A stretch of DNA of 64,000 nucleotides from Hyphomicrobiales bacterium (GCA_024236415.1 JACKKN010000010.1:113133-177132); one strand, 5' to 3'; positions 7,842 to 16,390 are shown, numbered from the stretch's first letter. Made by a program: numbers and translations. The notes: generated by a model not told the origin, from the letters alone.

Positions 7842-7875
7842 CGTCGTTCCCGCGAAAGCGGGAACCCATTCCGTC
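7842..7875. repeat. REP-like palindromic element, copy A
   Basis: A CGTCGTTCC lead and a hairpin TTCCCGC-gaaa-GCGGGAA (7847-7864) followed by CCCATTCC. This is the widespread REP-type sequence found between genes of many proteobacteria. It pairs with copy B, in opposite orientation, about 85 nt further on. The 7750-8170 gap holds no gene that I can see. Confidence 0.7.
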
Positions 7876-7960
7876 GCCATGGCGGTCAGGGGTAACGGAT
7901 CGGATCGGCAGCAGGGCCCGATGCTTGTCCGCACCTGCCGGTTGACCGAAAACGACGGCG

Positions 7961-7990
7961 GAATGGATACCCGCCTGCGCGGGGATGACG
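7961..7990. repeat. REP-like palindromic element, copy B (inverted)
   Basis: GAATGGATA followed by the hairpin CCCGC-ctgc-GCGGG (7970-7983) and GATGACG is the inverted counterpart of copy A. The two together form a BIME-like pair between the VOC gene and the PEP-CTERM promoter. Confidence 0.65.
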
Positions 7991-8170
7991 CCCGCATTGG
8001 CGGATTCCCGGAACTGATTTCCGGCATTCCGGCCGGCCGGCGGAAGAGGATTCAGGCCCCCTGGCCGAGTCGGAATATTTTACAAAAAGTCGAAAATGAG
8101 CGCGCCGTGCGCCCATGAAATTCGTCCAGAGCGTGCGGGAATTCTCAACTTTTCATTGAGCTGGTTGCAT

Positions 8171-8187
8171 TTGGCGCAGGATTTGCT
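8171..8187 (+). promoter_or_regulatory. Sigma-54 (RpoN) promoter for the PEP-CTERM gene
   Basis: TTGGCGCAGGATTTGCT has GG and GC exactly 10 bases apart and agrees with the -24/-12 consensus at the TTGGC and TTGCW blocks. The expected transcription start (about 8198) gives a leader of roughly 32 nt. The GC of the -12 element is 44 nt from the start codon, the same distance as for the second sigma-54 site at 49754-49770. A short dyad CTCAA-7 nt-TTGAG lies at 8144-8160. Confidence 0.7.
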
Positions 8188-8229
8188 TAAGCGGACCGAT
8201 AGACTTTTTTTTGTTTGTGCGGGGATTTC

Positions 8230-8859
8230 TTGTCGAAGAAGTTTCTTGCCGGCCTGCTGGGATTGGCGTTGTTGGCGGTGTCGGGAACGGCGAGCGCGGG
8301 CGTGATCGCGAGCTTTGGGAATACCTACAGCTGGGCCCTCCTCAGCGGCCATGCCCCTCCCTACTCGTACCAATGGGGCTTCGGCACCTATCTTGGTGGC
8401 CTCGTGGGCCCCACTCTGTTTTCGGAAGTTCTGACGGGCGACGGCACCTACGAATCGAATTCCGGCACGGATTTCGACCTTGCCGTCGCGCGGTTCACCA
8501 ATGGAAACAATGATTCCTTCGGTGCCTTCATGTCGGCGGGCAGGAGCGCCGCGAACATCGCAAAGGAATCGGTCTGGTTTTACGGCGATCCTACCGGCAC
8601 CGGAAACATCGATCTTGCGGGGGCCACGATCACGAAGATCACTTTGACCATTGCGAATTTCGACGATGAGTTCTTTGTGGGCGACGGCACGTCAGGGGGC
8701 CAGTCCTTCGACTGGGAGATCAAGTTTTACTCGGAATCCACCGGCGCCTCGGGATCGTCGGGTGTCCCCGAACCTGCCACCCTCGGCCTGTTCGGCATCG
8801 GCCTCGCCGGACTTGGCTTGATCCGCCGCCGGCGTCACAAGGCACCGGTATCTGAATAG
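8230..8859 (+). CDS. PEP-CTERM sorted exported protein
   Basis: 209 residues from TTG 8230, preceded by GGGG at 5-6 nt; an ATG 15 nt upstream would place MCGDF before the signal peptide and has a weaker site. Order of parts: signal peptide (KKFLAGLLGLALLAVSGTASAG), a beta-rich, Gly/Asn/Ser/Thr-rich body without Cys, a short GSSG linker, then the sorting tail VPEPATLGLFGIGLAGLGLI ending in RRRR. That tail is the PEP-CTERM signal recognised and cleaved by exosortase in Gram-negative bacteria that make exopolysaccharide. Base composition is lower in GC than its neighbours. No exosortase gene is in the window. The promoter looks sigma-54 dependent. Confidence 0.88.
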   Translation: MSKKFLAGLLGLALLAVSGTASAGVIASFGNTYSWALLSGHAPPYSYQWGFGTYLGGLVGPTLFSEVLTGDGTYESNSGTDFDLAVARFTNGNNDSFGAFMSAGRSAANIAKESVWFYGDPTGTGNIDLAGATITKITLTIANFDDEFFVGDGTSGGQSFDWEIKFYSESTGASGSSGVPEPATLGLFGIGLAGLGLIRRRRHKAPVSE

Positions 8860-8865
8860 CCGCAG

Positions 8866-9495
8866 TCACCGACCCGCGCAGTTCTCCCACCCGTCCAGGT
8901 CGCGCCGCGCGCTGGCATAGAAGCGGATCAGCAGGCGGCGCGGCAGGAAGCGCCGGTTGATGCGCCGGGTCTCGGCGAAGGGCACCAGCGGATCGGGGCC
9001 GCGCGCCGAATCCCGGAACAGCATCGCCGTGGTCAGGAAGTCGAGCCAGGTCGCCTGCACGGTGGTGGTCGCGAAGCGCCAGCGCAGGCTGACCCGCCGG
9101 ACGGTGCCGTCCGGGTGCCGCTGGACGCAGATCCCGCCGGCCGGGCCATAGGCCGCCTCCAGGGCCGACAGCACCGAGTCATAGCCGCCGGGGGTCGCCC
9201 TGGCCGCGCGCCGCTCCAACAGCACCTGGCGCAGGCGCCCGTCGGCCTTGTCCATCTGGAAGAAGGCGGTGAAGCGCAGCCCGGCGACATCCACGTCGAA
9301 CAGCGCGTGGTCGGCGTAGGCGCCGCCGAAGTCCCAGCGCCCCGGCAGGGCCCGCAGGTCGGCGCCGAAGACGCGCTCCAGGTCCGCCGCCGCCATGCCC
9401 CAACGCGCGCCGCGCCAGCCGGCCAGGTCGTCGGGCGCCGCCCGCGCCCCGGCGGCCAGCAGCACGCATACCGTCGCCAGGTTGATCAGGCGCAT
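8866..9495 (-). CDS. Hypothetical exported protein
   Basis: About 209 residues from the ATG of MRLINLATVCVLLAAGARAAP, which reads as a signal peptide; upstream in-frame starts to 9600 would bury it. The mature part has WRGARWGMAAADLERVFG near its start, a motif reminiscent of small periplasmic proteins that begin with a 'fG.s..ev...fG' segment, then YADHALFDVDVAGLRFTAFFQM and a basic C-terminal region. I do not recognise the family. It is convergent with the PEP-CTERM gene (6-nt gap) and downstream of the rpsI terminator. Confidence 0.6.
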   Translation of the reverse strand: MRLINLATVCVLLAAGARAAPDDLAGWRGARWGMAAADLERVFGADLRALPGRWDFGGAYADHALFDVDVAGLRFTAFFQMDKADGRLRQVLLERRAARATPGGYDSVLSALEAAYGPAGGICVQRHPDGTVRRVSLRWRFATTTVQATWLDFLTTAMLFRDSARGPDPLVPFAETRRINRRFLPRRLLIRFYASARRDLDGWENCAGR

Positions 9496-9593
9496 GGTCG
9501 GCGGCAGGTGACGCCCGCCCGGCGACGGTCTCGGAGCAACGGCAGCCATCAGACCGCGAATCTTACCAGAGGCGGACCGGAAAGGGACGGCCG

Positions 9594-9623
9594 GAAACAA
9601 GAAGGGCCGCCCGAAGGCGGCCC
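9594..9623 (-). terminator. Rho-independent terminator of the rplM-rpsI operon
   Basis: Read on the minus strand, an 8-bp GC stem (GGGCCGCC and its complement, 9604-9611 with 9616-9623) closes a 4-nt loop and is followed by TTCTTGTTTCC. It lies 26 nt after the rpsI stop. Confidence 0.8.
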
Positions 9624-9648
9624 CCTGTGAAATCCGTGGATCGGCGCG

Positions 9649-10146
9649 TCAGCGCTTGGAGAACTGGAAGCTGCGGCGGGCCTTGCGGCGGCCGTACTTC
9701 TTGCGCTCGACGACGCGGGAGTCGCGGGTCAGGAAGCCCTGCTTCTTGAGCACGCCGCGCAGGCCCGGCTCGAAGTAGGTCAGGGCCCGGCTGATGCCGT
9801 GCTTGACCGCACCCGCTTGGCCCGACAGGCCGCCGCCGGTGACGGTGGCGTAAACGTCGAACTGGCCCTCGCGGTTCGAGACCTGGAACGGCTGGTTGAT
9901 GATCATGCGCAGCACCGGGCGGGCGAAGTAGACCTCCTGGTCGCGGCCGTTGATGGTGAACTTGCCGGTGCCCGGCTTGATCCACACGCGGGCGACGGCG
10001 TTCTTGCGCTTGCCGGTGGCGTAGGAGCGGCCCAGGGCATCCTTCTTGGGCTCGGCCGGGGCGTCGTCGGCGGCCCCCGGGGCCCCCGCCGGAACGGTGC
10101 CGGTCAGCTCGCCCAGATCCTCGAGCGTTTTGGTTTCCTCGGCCAT
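9649..10146 (-). CDS. rpsI: 30S ribosomal protein S9
   Basis: 165 residues. The conserved S9 body starts at YATGKRKNAVARVWI and runs through GQFDVYATVTGGGLSGQAGAVKHGISRAL to the basic tail ERKKYGRRKARRSFQFSKR, whose Lys/Arg end reaches toward the P-site tRNA. About 40 extra, acidic N-terminal residues precede the body, a feature common in alphaproteobacterial S9. It follows rplM by 3 nt and is followed by a terminator, forming the usual two-gene operon. Confidence 0.98.
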   Translation of the reverse strand: MAEETKTLEDLGELTGTVPAGAPGAADDAPAEPKKDALGRSYATGKRKNAVARVWIKPGTGKFTINGRDQEVYFARPVLRMIINQPFQVSNREGQFDVYATVTGGGLSGQAGAVKHGISRALTYFEPGLRGVLKKQGFLTRDSRVVERKKYGRRKARRSFQFSKR

Positions 10147-10149
10147 GCC

Positions 10150-10614
10150 TTAGGCGCTCCTCTTGTTCTTCGGGTTCATGGCGGCCACGTCCAGCACCTC
10201 GGGCTGCTGCGCCTCGTGCGGGTGGTCGGGGCCGGCGTAGACATGCAGCTTGCGCATCTGCTGGCGGCCCAGGGGCGAGCGGCTGATCATGCGCTCGACG
10301 GCCTTGATCACCACCCGCTCGGGGTGCTTGCCGTCCAGCACCGCCTCGGCGGTGCGGCTCTTGATGCCGCCGGGATAGCCGGTATGCCAGTAGTAGTGCT
10401 TGTTCTCGCGCTTGCGCCCGGTGAGCTTCACCTTCTCCGCGTTGACGACGATGATGTTGTCGCCGCAGTCGATGTGAGGGGTGAAGATGGCCTTATGCTT
10501 TCCGCGCAGGCGCATGGCGATGATGGTGGCCATGCGGCCCAGGACCAGGTCCTCGGCGTCGATGACGTACCACTTGCGCTCCACCTCCGACGGTTTCGCC
10601 GAATAGGTCTTCAT
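10150..10614 (-). CDS. rplM: 50S ribosomal protein L13
   Basis: 154 residues, normal for L13. Family segments: ERKWYVIDAEDLVLGRMAT, LRGKHKAIFTPHIDCGDNIIVVNA, KYYWHTGYPGGIK-like (HYYWHTGYPGGIKSRTA) and MISRSPLGRQQMRKLHVYAG. It is the first gene of the rplM-rpsI operon, with its promoter in the 10615-10760 region. Confidence 0.98.
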   Translation of the reverse strand: MKTYSAKPSEVERKWYVIDAEDLVLGRMATIIAMRLRGKHKAIFTPHIDCGDNIIVVNAEKVKLTGRKRENKHYYWHTGYPGGIKSRTAEAVLDGKHPERVVIKAVERMISRSPLGRQQMRKLHVYAGPDHPHEAQQPEVLDVAAMNPKNKRSA

Positions 10615-10744
10615 GTCGTTTCCAGATCCGTCCGTTGGTCAACGGTCCGCGCGCGGCGCGCGGCGGGCCAAGGCGCGGTGAATAGGGCCTGGGGCGGCCG
10701 GTGTCAACGGGAAAAAGCGCCAAATTACAATGAACTTACCCCTA

Positions 10745-10760
10745 CGGTATTATATTACCG
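10745..10760 (-). promoter_or_regulatory. Probable -10 region of the rplM operon within a small dyad
   Basis: On the minus strand a perfect TATAAT occupies 10754-10749, set within the dyad CGGTA-6 nt-TACCG. No good -35 hexamer is visible 17 bp upstream. The predicted start (about 10740) would give a leader of about 125 nt, common for ribosomal protein operons. The same stretch is also upstream of the divergent hemerythrin gene. Confidence 0.4.
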
Positions 10761-10903
10761 CAGTGTAGCCTCCTGATCCGCCGCGGCTTTTTCCCGGTGC
10801 GGCCGGCGGCAATTGCGGCGTCCTTCCCTGTGGCCGTGGTCCGGTGGCGGTGTTATGGTGCCTCCCACCGCGCGGTGCAACCATGGAGGGGAAGCAGGGA
10901 AGC

Positions 10904-11380
10904 ATGCCGGCCATCGTCTGGACCAACGACCTGAACATCGGCGTCCCGCCGATCGACACCGACCACAAGCTGCTGGTCAGCCTGATCAACCAGCTCGACG
11001 ACGCCATTTCGGGCGGCGAGGGGCGCGAGACCGTGGGCAGCGTCATCAACGCCCTGCTGGACTACACGGAATACCACTTCGCCCGCGAGGAAAGCCTGAT
11101 GGAGGCCGCCGGCTATCCGGACCTGGAGTCCCACCGGCGCCACCACGAGCAGCTGACCGCGCGGGTGGGCGCCATCCGCGACCGTTTCGTGGCCGACAAG
11201 GACTCCCTGGCCGACGCCGAGGTGCTGGAGTTCATGCGCACCTGGCTGACCAGCCACATCCTGGGCGAGGACAAGAAGTACATGCCCTACATGGTCGGCA
11301 AGCTGGAGGACCTGGAGCGGGTCGACCGCCAGTTCACGGAATCCCTGGTCATGAGCGACGACGGCGTGCGGTTCGAATAG
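10904..11380 (+). CDS. Bacteriohemerythrin
   Basis: 158 residues from ATG 10904, preceded by GGGAAGC; the 20-residue in-frame extension has no ribosome site. All seven di-iron ligands of a hemerythrin four-helix bundle are readable: His21 (DTDHKLL), His58 and Glu62 (YHFAREE), His77 and His81 (SHRRHHEQL), His118 (TSHILGED) and Asp123. Single-domain bacteriohemerythrins bind O2 reversibly and serve in oxygen delivery, storage or sensing in the cytoplasm. It is monocistronic and divergent from rplM. Confidence 0.92.
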   Translation: MPAIVWTNDLNIGVPPIDTDHKLLVSLINQLDDAISGGEGRETVGSVINALLDYTEYHFAREESLMEAAGYPDLESHRRHHEQLTARVGAIRDRFVADKDSLADAEVLEFMRTWLTSHILGEDKKYMPYMVGKLEDLERVDRQFTESLVMSDDGVRFE

Positions 11381-11464
11381 CCGCGCCCCGCGCCCCGACC
11401 CGCCAACCCCACGAAAACCGGCGCTCCTGGCCCGATTGCGGCTTCTTTTCATGCAATCTTCACA

Positions 11465-11482
11465 AATGTAACCGTTTACATT
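11465..11482 (+). promoter_or_regulatory. LacI-type operator upstream of the import operon
   Basis: AATGTAA (11465-11471) and TTACATT (11476-11482) are exact reverse complements around CCGT. The core TGTAACCGTTTACA has the central CG and symmetry of LacI/GalR operators. It lies 53 nt before the lacI-type start, so the regulator probably represses its own operon. Confidence 0.7.
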
Positions 11483-11534
11483 AAACTTCATCCCATAATC
11501 TGGCCCACGAAGGCCGGAAGTTCGGGAGGAGACC

Positions 11535-12599
11535 ATGGCAGCGACGATCCGGGATGTCGCCAAGCGCGCGGGGGTTTCCGTGGCCACGGTGTCGCGCCTG
11601 GTCAACGACACCGGCCGGGTCCGCGACGAGACCGCCGAGCGCGTGCGCGCCGCCATCGCCGACCTGGGCTTCCGCCCCAACGCCGTCGGCCGCAGCCTGT
11701 CGACGGCCCATACCCGGTCGCTGGGCATCGTCATCCCCTCTCTTTCCAACCCGGTGTTCGCCGACGCCGTCGCCGGCATCAACGCCGAGGCCCGGGCCGC
11801 CGGCTACACCCTGATGTTCACCTCCACCGACTACGCGCCGGAGGAGGAACTGCGCACGGTCAGCGCCCTGCTGGAATACCGGGTCGACGGCCTGATCCTG
11901 ACCGTGGCCGACCCGGCGGACAACCCGGTGCTGGACCTGCTGCAGGCCGCCGGCGTGCCCTACGTGCTGATCTACAACCAGCCCTGCCCGCGCAACCACC
12001 CCACGGTCACGGTCGACAACGTGGCCGCCGGGCGCGAGGTGGCCCTGGCCCTGGCCGCCCTGGGCCACCGGCGCCTGGGCATGGTGTCGGGCACCTTCAC
12101 GGCGTCGGACCGCGCCGCCGCGCGGCGCGACGGCTTCCTGGCCGGCTGCGCCGAGGCCGGCCTGCCGGCGCCGCGGGTGCTGGAAGTGGATTTCGTGACC
12201 CCGCACCTGGACCGGGTGCTGGCGCCGGTCTACGGCGACCGGGCGGCGGCACCGACGGCGCTGTTCTGCTCCAACGACCTGCTCGCCATCTCGGTCATCG
12301 GCGCCCTGGGGCGCCTGGGCCTGAAGGTGCCGGGCGACGTTTCCGTCATCGGGTTCGACGGCATCGCCGTCGGCACCCACCTGCATCCCACCCTGGCCAC
12401 GGTCATCCAGCCGTCGCACGGAATGGGACGGGCGGCCACCCGGCAGTTGCTGGACCGCCTGGCCGGCGAGGATCGTCCCGCCACGGAGATCCTGCCCCAT
12501 ACCCTTCGCCTTGGAGAATCGGCGGGACCAGCCGCCAAGCCAAGCCCCGCCGACCTCCAGAACCCCCACCAACCGATCCAGAGGAGATCCCCGTCATGA
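11535..12599 (+). CDS. LacI-family transcriptional regulator
   Basis: 354 residues. The N-terminal LacI HTH is textbook (ATIRDVAKRAGVSVATVSRLVND, hinge FRPNAVGRSLST), followed by a periplasmic-binding-protein-like effector domain (LGIVIPSLSNPVFADAVAGI; VDGLILTVAD; LFCSNDLLAISVIGALGRLGLKVPGDVSVIGFDG). The start is preceded by GGGAGGAGACC. Its TGA overlaps the ATG of the binding-protein gene (ATGA), so regulator and transporter share one mRNA. The ligand is probably the imported compound or a product of it. Confidence 0.92.
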   Translation: MAATIRDVAKRAGVSVATVSRLVNDTGRVRDETAERVRAAIADLGFRPNAVGRSLSTAHTRSLGIVIPSLSNPVFADAVAGINAEARAAGYTLMFTSTDYAPEEELRTVSALLEYRVDGLILTVADPADNPVLDLLQAAGVPYVLIYNQPCPRNHPTVTVDNVAAGREVALALAALGHRRLGMVSGTFTASDRAAARRDGFLAGCAEAGLPAPRVLEVDFVTPHLDRVLAPVYGDRAAAPTALFCSNDLLAISVIGALGRLGLKVPGDVSVIGFDGIAVGTHLHPTLATVIQPSHGMGRAATRQLLDRLAGEDRPATEILPHTLRLGESAGPAAKPSPADLQNPHQPIQRRSPS

Positions 12600-13609
12600 T
12601 TGGAAAGGTCCTGAAATCACTGGCCTTCGGCTCCGCCCTAATGGTTAGCGCAGGCATCGGCGCGGCGCAAGCCGCCGACGCCATCTGCTACAACTGTCCG
12701 CCCCAGTGGGCCGACTGGGCGAGCCAGTTGAAGTCCATCAAGCAGCACCTGGGCTACGACATCCCCCACGACAACAAGAACTCGGGCCAGACCCTGTCGC
12801 AGCTGCTGGCCGAGAAGGACAGCCCGGTCGCCGACGTGGCCTACTACGGCGTCTCCTTCGGCATCCAGGCCGGCCAGAAGGGCGTGGTCGAGGCCTACAA
12901 GCCGGCCCACTTCGACGAGATCCCCGATGGCCTGAAGGACCCCGACGGCAAGTGGTTCACCATCCACTCGGGCACCCTGGGCTTCTTCGTCAATGTCGAC
13001 GCCCTGGGCGGCAAGCCCGTGCCGCAGTCGTGGAAGGACCTGCTGAAGCCCGACTACAAGGGCATGGTCGGCTACCTGGACCCGTCCTCGGCCTTCGTCG
13101 GCTACGCCGGCGCCGTGGCCGTGAACCGGGCCATGGGCGGCAGCCTGGACAACTTCGACCCGGGCATCAAGTTCTTCAAGGAATTGGCCAAGAACGATCC
13201 CATCGTGCCCAAGCAGACCTCCTACGCCCGCGTCCTGTCGGGCGAGATTCCGATCCTGTTCGACTATGACTTCAACGCCTACCGCGCCAAGTACAAGGAC
13301 AAGGCCAACGTGGTGTTCGTGATCCCGGCCGAGGGCACGGTGGTGGTGCCCTACGTCATGAGCCTGGTGAAGAACGGGCCGCACCCCGACAAGGGCAAGA
13401 AGATCCTGGACTTCATCATGTCCGACGACGGGCAGAAGGTCTGGGCCAACGCCTTCCTGCGCCCGGTGCGGGCCTCGGCCATGTCCGCCGAGGCGGCGGC
13501 CAAGTTCCTGCCGGCGTCGGACTACGCCCGCTCCAAGCCGCTGGACTACGGCAAGATGGCCCAGGTCCAGAACGCCTTCAAGGAGCGCTACCTGAACGAA
13601 GTGCGGTAA
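12596..13609 (+). CDS. ABC transporter periplasmic binding protein (Fe3+/spermidine/phosphonate class)
   Basis: 337 residues with a signal peptide (KVLKSLAFGSALMVSAGIGAAQAAD). The mature protein has the extracellular solute-binding protein type 1/6 pattern: VADVAYYGVSFGIQAGQKGVVEAYKP, then a GTLGFFVNVDALGGKPVPQSW hinge block, IPILFDYDFNAYR, and IPAEGTVVVPYVMSLVKNG near the end. Two cysteines lie right after the signal (CYNCPP), possibly a disulfide. This class carries metals, polyamines, phosphonates or phosphodiesters; the GpdQ-like enzyme in the same operon favours a phosphodiester or related phosphate ester. Confidence 0.85.
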   Translation: MIGKVLKSLAFGSALMVSAGIGAAQAADAICYNCPPQWADWASQLKSIKQHLGYDIPHDNKNSGQTLSQLLAEKDSPVADVAYYGVSFGIQAGQKGVVEAYKPAHFDEIPDGLKDPDGKWFTIHSGTLGFFVNVDALGGKPVPQSWKDLLKPDYKGMVGYLDPSSAFVGYAGAVAVNRAMGGSLDNFDPGIKFFKELAKNDPIVPKQTSYARVLSGEIPILFDYDFNAYRAKYKDKANVVFVIPAEGTVVVPYVMSLVKNGPHPDKGKKILDFIMSDDGQKVWANAFLRPVRASAMSAEAAAKFLPASDYARSKPLDYGKMAQVQNAFKERYLNEVR

Positions 13610-13631
13610 GTCCTCCCGCCGCACGATCCGC

Positions 13632-13655
13632 GGGGGCGGCGCCTGCGCCGCCCCC
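13632..13655 (+). other. Intercistronic hairpin after the binding-protein gene
   Basis: GGGGGCGGCG and its exact complement form a 10-bp stem with a 4-nt loop, 23 nt after the stop and 31 nt before the first permease gene. No U-run follows. Such hairpins often stabilise the 5' part of transporter mRNAs so that the binding protein is made in excess over the permeases. Confidence 0.6.
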
Positions 13656-13685
13656 CTCCCCCATTCCCGGTCCCTGGAACCCACC

Positions 13686-14507
13686 ATGGAACGCCGCGAC
13701 TACCCCAAGCTGTTCGTCCTGATCCTGCCCGCGGCGCTCGTCTTCGCCGCCTTCTTCATTCTGCCCATGGCCCGCCTGGCCGTGGTCGGCGGCACCGGCG
13801 AGGACGGCCTGGCCGCCTATGCCAGCATGGTCACCACGCCGCGCCATTTCGAGAGCATGGTGGCCACCGTGCTGCTGTCCGTGGGGGTCACGGCGGCGGC
13901 GCTGGCCATCGCCACGGTGGCCGGGCTGTTCCTGGTGCGCAACCGCTTCCCGGGGCGCGAGACCCTGGTCTCCCTGCTCACCTTCCCGCTCGCTTTCCCC
14001 GGCGTGGTGATCGGCTTCATGGTCATCCTGCTGGCCGGGCGCCAGGGGCTGGTGGGCACGGTGACCCAGGCCCTGGGCGCCGACAAGCTGGTGTTCGCCT
14101 ACTCCATGTCCGGCCTGTTCGTGGGCTACCTGTACTTCTCCATCCCGCGGGTGATCCTGACCATCATGGCCGCCGCCGAGAAGCTGGACCCGGCGCTGGA
14201 GGAGGCGGCCCGGTCCCTGGGCGCGTCGTCGTGGCGGGTGGTGCGCGACGTCATCCTGCCGGCCCTGAAGCCCGGCCTGATCGCCTCGGGCGCCATCTGC
14301 TTCGCCACCTCCATGGGCGCCTTCGGCACCGCCTTCACCCTGGCCACCAACATCGACGTGCTGCCCATGACCATCTACACCGAGTTCACCCTGAACGCGA
14401 ACATCGCCGGCGCCGCCAGCCTGTCCATCATCCTGGGGCTGGTGACCTGGGCCGCGCTGTTCATCGCCCGCAGCCTGTCCGGCTCCACCGTGGCGGCCTC
14501 GGGCTAG
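13686..14507 (+). CDS. ABC transporter permease, subunit 1
   Basis: 273 residues, about six membrane segments. The binding-protein-dependent permease signature that docks on the ATPase is present (EEAARSLGASSWRVVRDVILPALKPGLIASG). The N-terminal segment YPKLFVLILPAALVFAAFFILPMARL is typical of the first permease in spermidine/phosphonate-type importers. It pairs with the following permease, 12 nt downstream, to form the membrane pore. Confidence 0.9.
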   Translation: MERRDYPKLFVLILPAALVFAAFFILPMARLAVVGGTGEDGLAAYASMVTTPRHFESMVATVLLSVGVTAAALAIATVAGLFLVRNRFPGRETLVSLLTFPLAFPGVVIGFMVILLAGRQGLVGTVTQALGADKLVFAYSMSGLFVGYLYFSIPRVILTIMAAAEKLDPALEEAARSLGASSWRVVRDVILPALKPGLIASGAICFATSMGAFGTAFTLATNIDVLPMTIYTEFTLNANIAGAASLSIILGLVTWAALFIARSLSGSTVAASG

Positions 14508-14519
14508 GGGGCCGGCACC

Positions 14520-15368
14520 ATGCGACGCAAAGGTCTGTTCACGGCGCAACTGGTGTTCACCCTGCTGGTCTGCGCCTTCCTGATCGTGCCGGTGATCCTG
14601 TCGTCCCTGGCCGGGGTCACGGAGAACTTCTTCCTCGGCCTCAAGAGCGGCCTGACCCTGCGCTGGATCGGCGAGGTCTGGGGCCTCTACGCCGACACCA
14701 TCTACCTGTCCCTGCTGATCGCCGTCGCCTGCCTGGCGGTGACCCTGGTCATCGGCGTGCCGTCGGCCTACGTGCTGGCGCGCCTGGGCGGGCGCATGGC
14801 CCGGTTCATCGAGGAAACCATCGTCCTGCCCGTGGCCGTGCCGGGCCTGGCCATCGCCCTGGCGCTGATCATCACCTATGGCGGGTTCCGCGACTTCCGC
14901 GCCAGTTGGCTGTTCATCCTGGTCGGCCACGTGCTCTACACCCTGCCGTTCATGGTGCGCTCGGTGCTGGCCGTGCTGTCGTCCATGAACTTCCGCGAGT
15001 TGGAGGAAGGGGCGGCCAGCCTGGGCGCCACCTTCTGGACCCGCTTCCGCACCATCGTCCTGCCCAACGCCCGGCCCGGCATCCTGGCCGGGTCGCTGAT
15101 GGTGGTGACCCTGTCGGTGGGCGAGTTCAACCTGACCTGGATGCTGCACACCCCGGTGACCAAGACCCTGCCCGTGGGCCTGGCCGACAGCTACGCCTCC
15201 ATGCGGCTCGAGGTGGCCAGCGCCTACACCCTGGTGTTCTTCGTCATGATCGTGCCGCTGCTGGTGGCCATGCAACTGCTGGGGCAGGAGAGCCGGCGCA
15301 CCAGGAAGACCACGGAAGAACCCCTGCCCGCCGCCAACGCGCCTTCGACAAAGGTTGAACAGCCATGA
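14520..15368 (+). CDS. ABC transporter permease, subunit 2
   Basis: 282 residues, about six membrane segments. The coupling-helix motif reads LEEGAASLGATFWTRFRTIVLPNARPGILAGS. The N-terminus has the short TM expected for a PotC-like second permease (FTAQLVFTLLVCAFLIVPVILSSLAGV). The stop overlaps the ATG of the ATPase gene by 4 nt, so translation of pore and motor subunits is probably coupled. Confidence 0.9.
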   Translation: MRRKGLFTAQLVFTLLVCAFLIVPVILSSLAGVTENFFLGLKSGLTLRWIGEVWGLYADTIYLSLLIAVACLAVTLVIGVPSAYVLARLGGRMARFIEETIVLPVAVPGLAIALALIITYGGFRDFRASWLFILVGHVLYTLPFMVRSVLAVLSSMNFRELEEGAASLGATFWTRFRTIVLPNARPGILAGSLMVVTLSVGEFNLTWMLHTPVTKTLPVGLADSYASMRLEVASAYTLVFFVMIVPLLVAMQLLGQESRRTRKTTEEPLPAANAPSTKVEQP

Positions 15369-16390
15369 CCCAAGAAACCACCGCCGTTTCCCTGACGGCC
15401 TGCGCCAAGACCTTCGCCGACGGCACCCGCGCCCTCGAGCCCCTGGACCTGGAGGTCGAGGGCGGCGAGACGGTGGTGCTGCTGGGCCCGTCGGGCTGCG
15501 GCAAGACCACCCTGCTGCGCATCATCGCCGGCCTCGAATCGCCGGACCGCGGCGGCCGCGTGCACTTCAACGACGAGGACGTGACCCCGCGCCCCATCGA
15601 GCGGCGCAACGTGGGCATGGTGTTCCAGTCCTACGCCCTGTTCCCCAACATGACCGTGGCCGGCAACGTGGCCTATGGCCTGCGCGTGCGCAAGGACCCC
15701 AAGGCCAAGGTCGAGGCCCGGGTCGACGAGATGCTGGCCATGATGCACATCGACGACCTGGCCGACCGCCGCGTCGATCAGCTTTCCGGCGGCCAGCGCC
15801 AGCGCGTGGCCCTGGCCCGCGCCATCGCCGTGCGGCCCCGGGTGCTGCTGCTGGACGAGCCCCTGACGGCGCTGGACGCCCTGCTGCGCGACCGCCTGCG
15901 GGTCGAGATCGACAGCCTGCTGCGGGCGCTGGGCATCACCTCCATCTACGTCACCCATGACCAGGCCGAGGCCATGGCCCTGGGCGACCGCATCGTGGTC
16001 ATGAGCCAGGGCCGCATCGCCCAGATCGGGACCCCGCGCGACATCTACCACCGCCCGGCCAACGACTTCGTGGCCGACTTCGTGGGCACGGTGAACCGCC
16101 TGCCCGCCGCCGTCCTGGCCGGGCCGGACCTGCCGCCGGGGCCCGAGGCGCTGTTCCGGCCCGAGGACGCCGAGTTGGTGGGCGAAGGCGAAGGCCACTT
16201 CTCCGCCCGGGTCACCAGCGCCTTCTTCCTGGGCGACCGCACCCGCCTGATCCTGGACGCCGGCGGCGGCGCCGCCCCGGTGGTGGTGGAGAGCACCCTG
16301 CACGATCCCGTCGCCACCGGCGCCACCGTGGCGGTGCGGGTGCGGCCCGGCGGGTTCATGCGCCTGGACGGCGCCGGAGGACGGCCGTGA
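15365..16390 (+). CDS. ABC transporter ATP-binding protein
   Basis: 341 residues. Walker A GPSGCGKTT, Q-loop MVFQSYALFPNM, signature LSGGQRQRVALARAI, Walker B VLLLDEPLTALD and H-loop VTHDQ are all intact. The last 100 residues form a TOBE-type regulatory domain (FFLGDRTRLILDAGG; AVRVRPGGFMRL). This is the PotA/FbpC/PhnT class of importer ATPase. The gene overlaps its neighbours on both sides (ATGA and GTGA). Confidence 0.93.
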   Translation: MTQETTAVSLTACAKTFADGTRALEPLDLEVEGGETVVLLGPSGCGKTTLLRIIAGLESPDRGGRVHFNDEDVTPRPIERRNVGMVFQSYALFPNMTVAGNVAYGLRVRKDPKAKVEARVDEMLAMMHIDDLADRRVDQLSGGQRQRVALARAIAVRPRVLLLDEPLTALDALLRDRLRVEIDSLLRALGITSIYVTHDQAEAMALGDRIVVMSQGRIAQIGTPRDIYHRPANDFVADFVGTVNRLPAAVLAGPDLPPGPEALFRPEDAELVGEGEGHFSARVTSAFFLGDRTRLILDAGGGAAPVVVESTLHDPVATGATVAVRVRPGGFMRLDGAGGRP

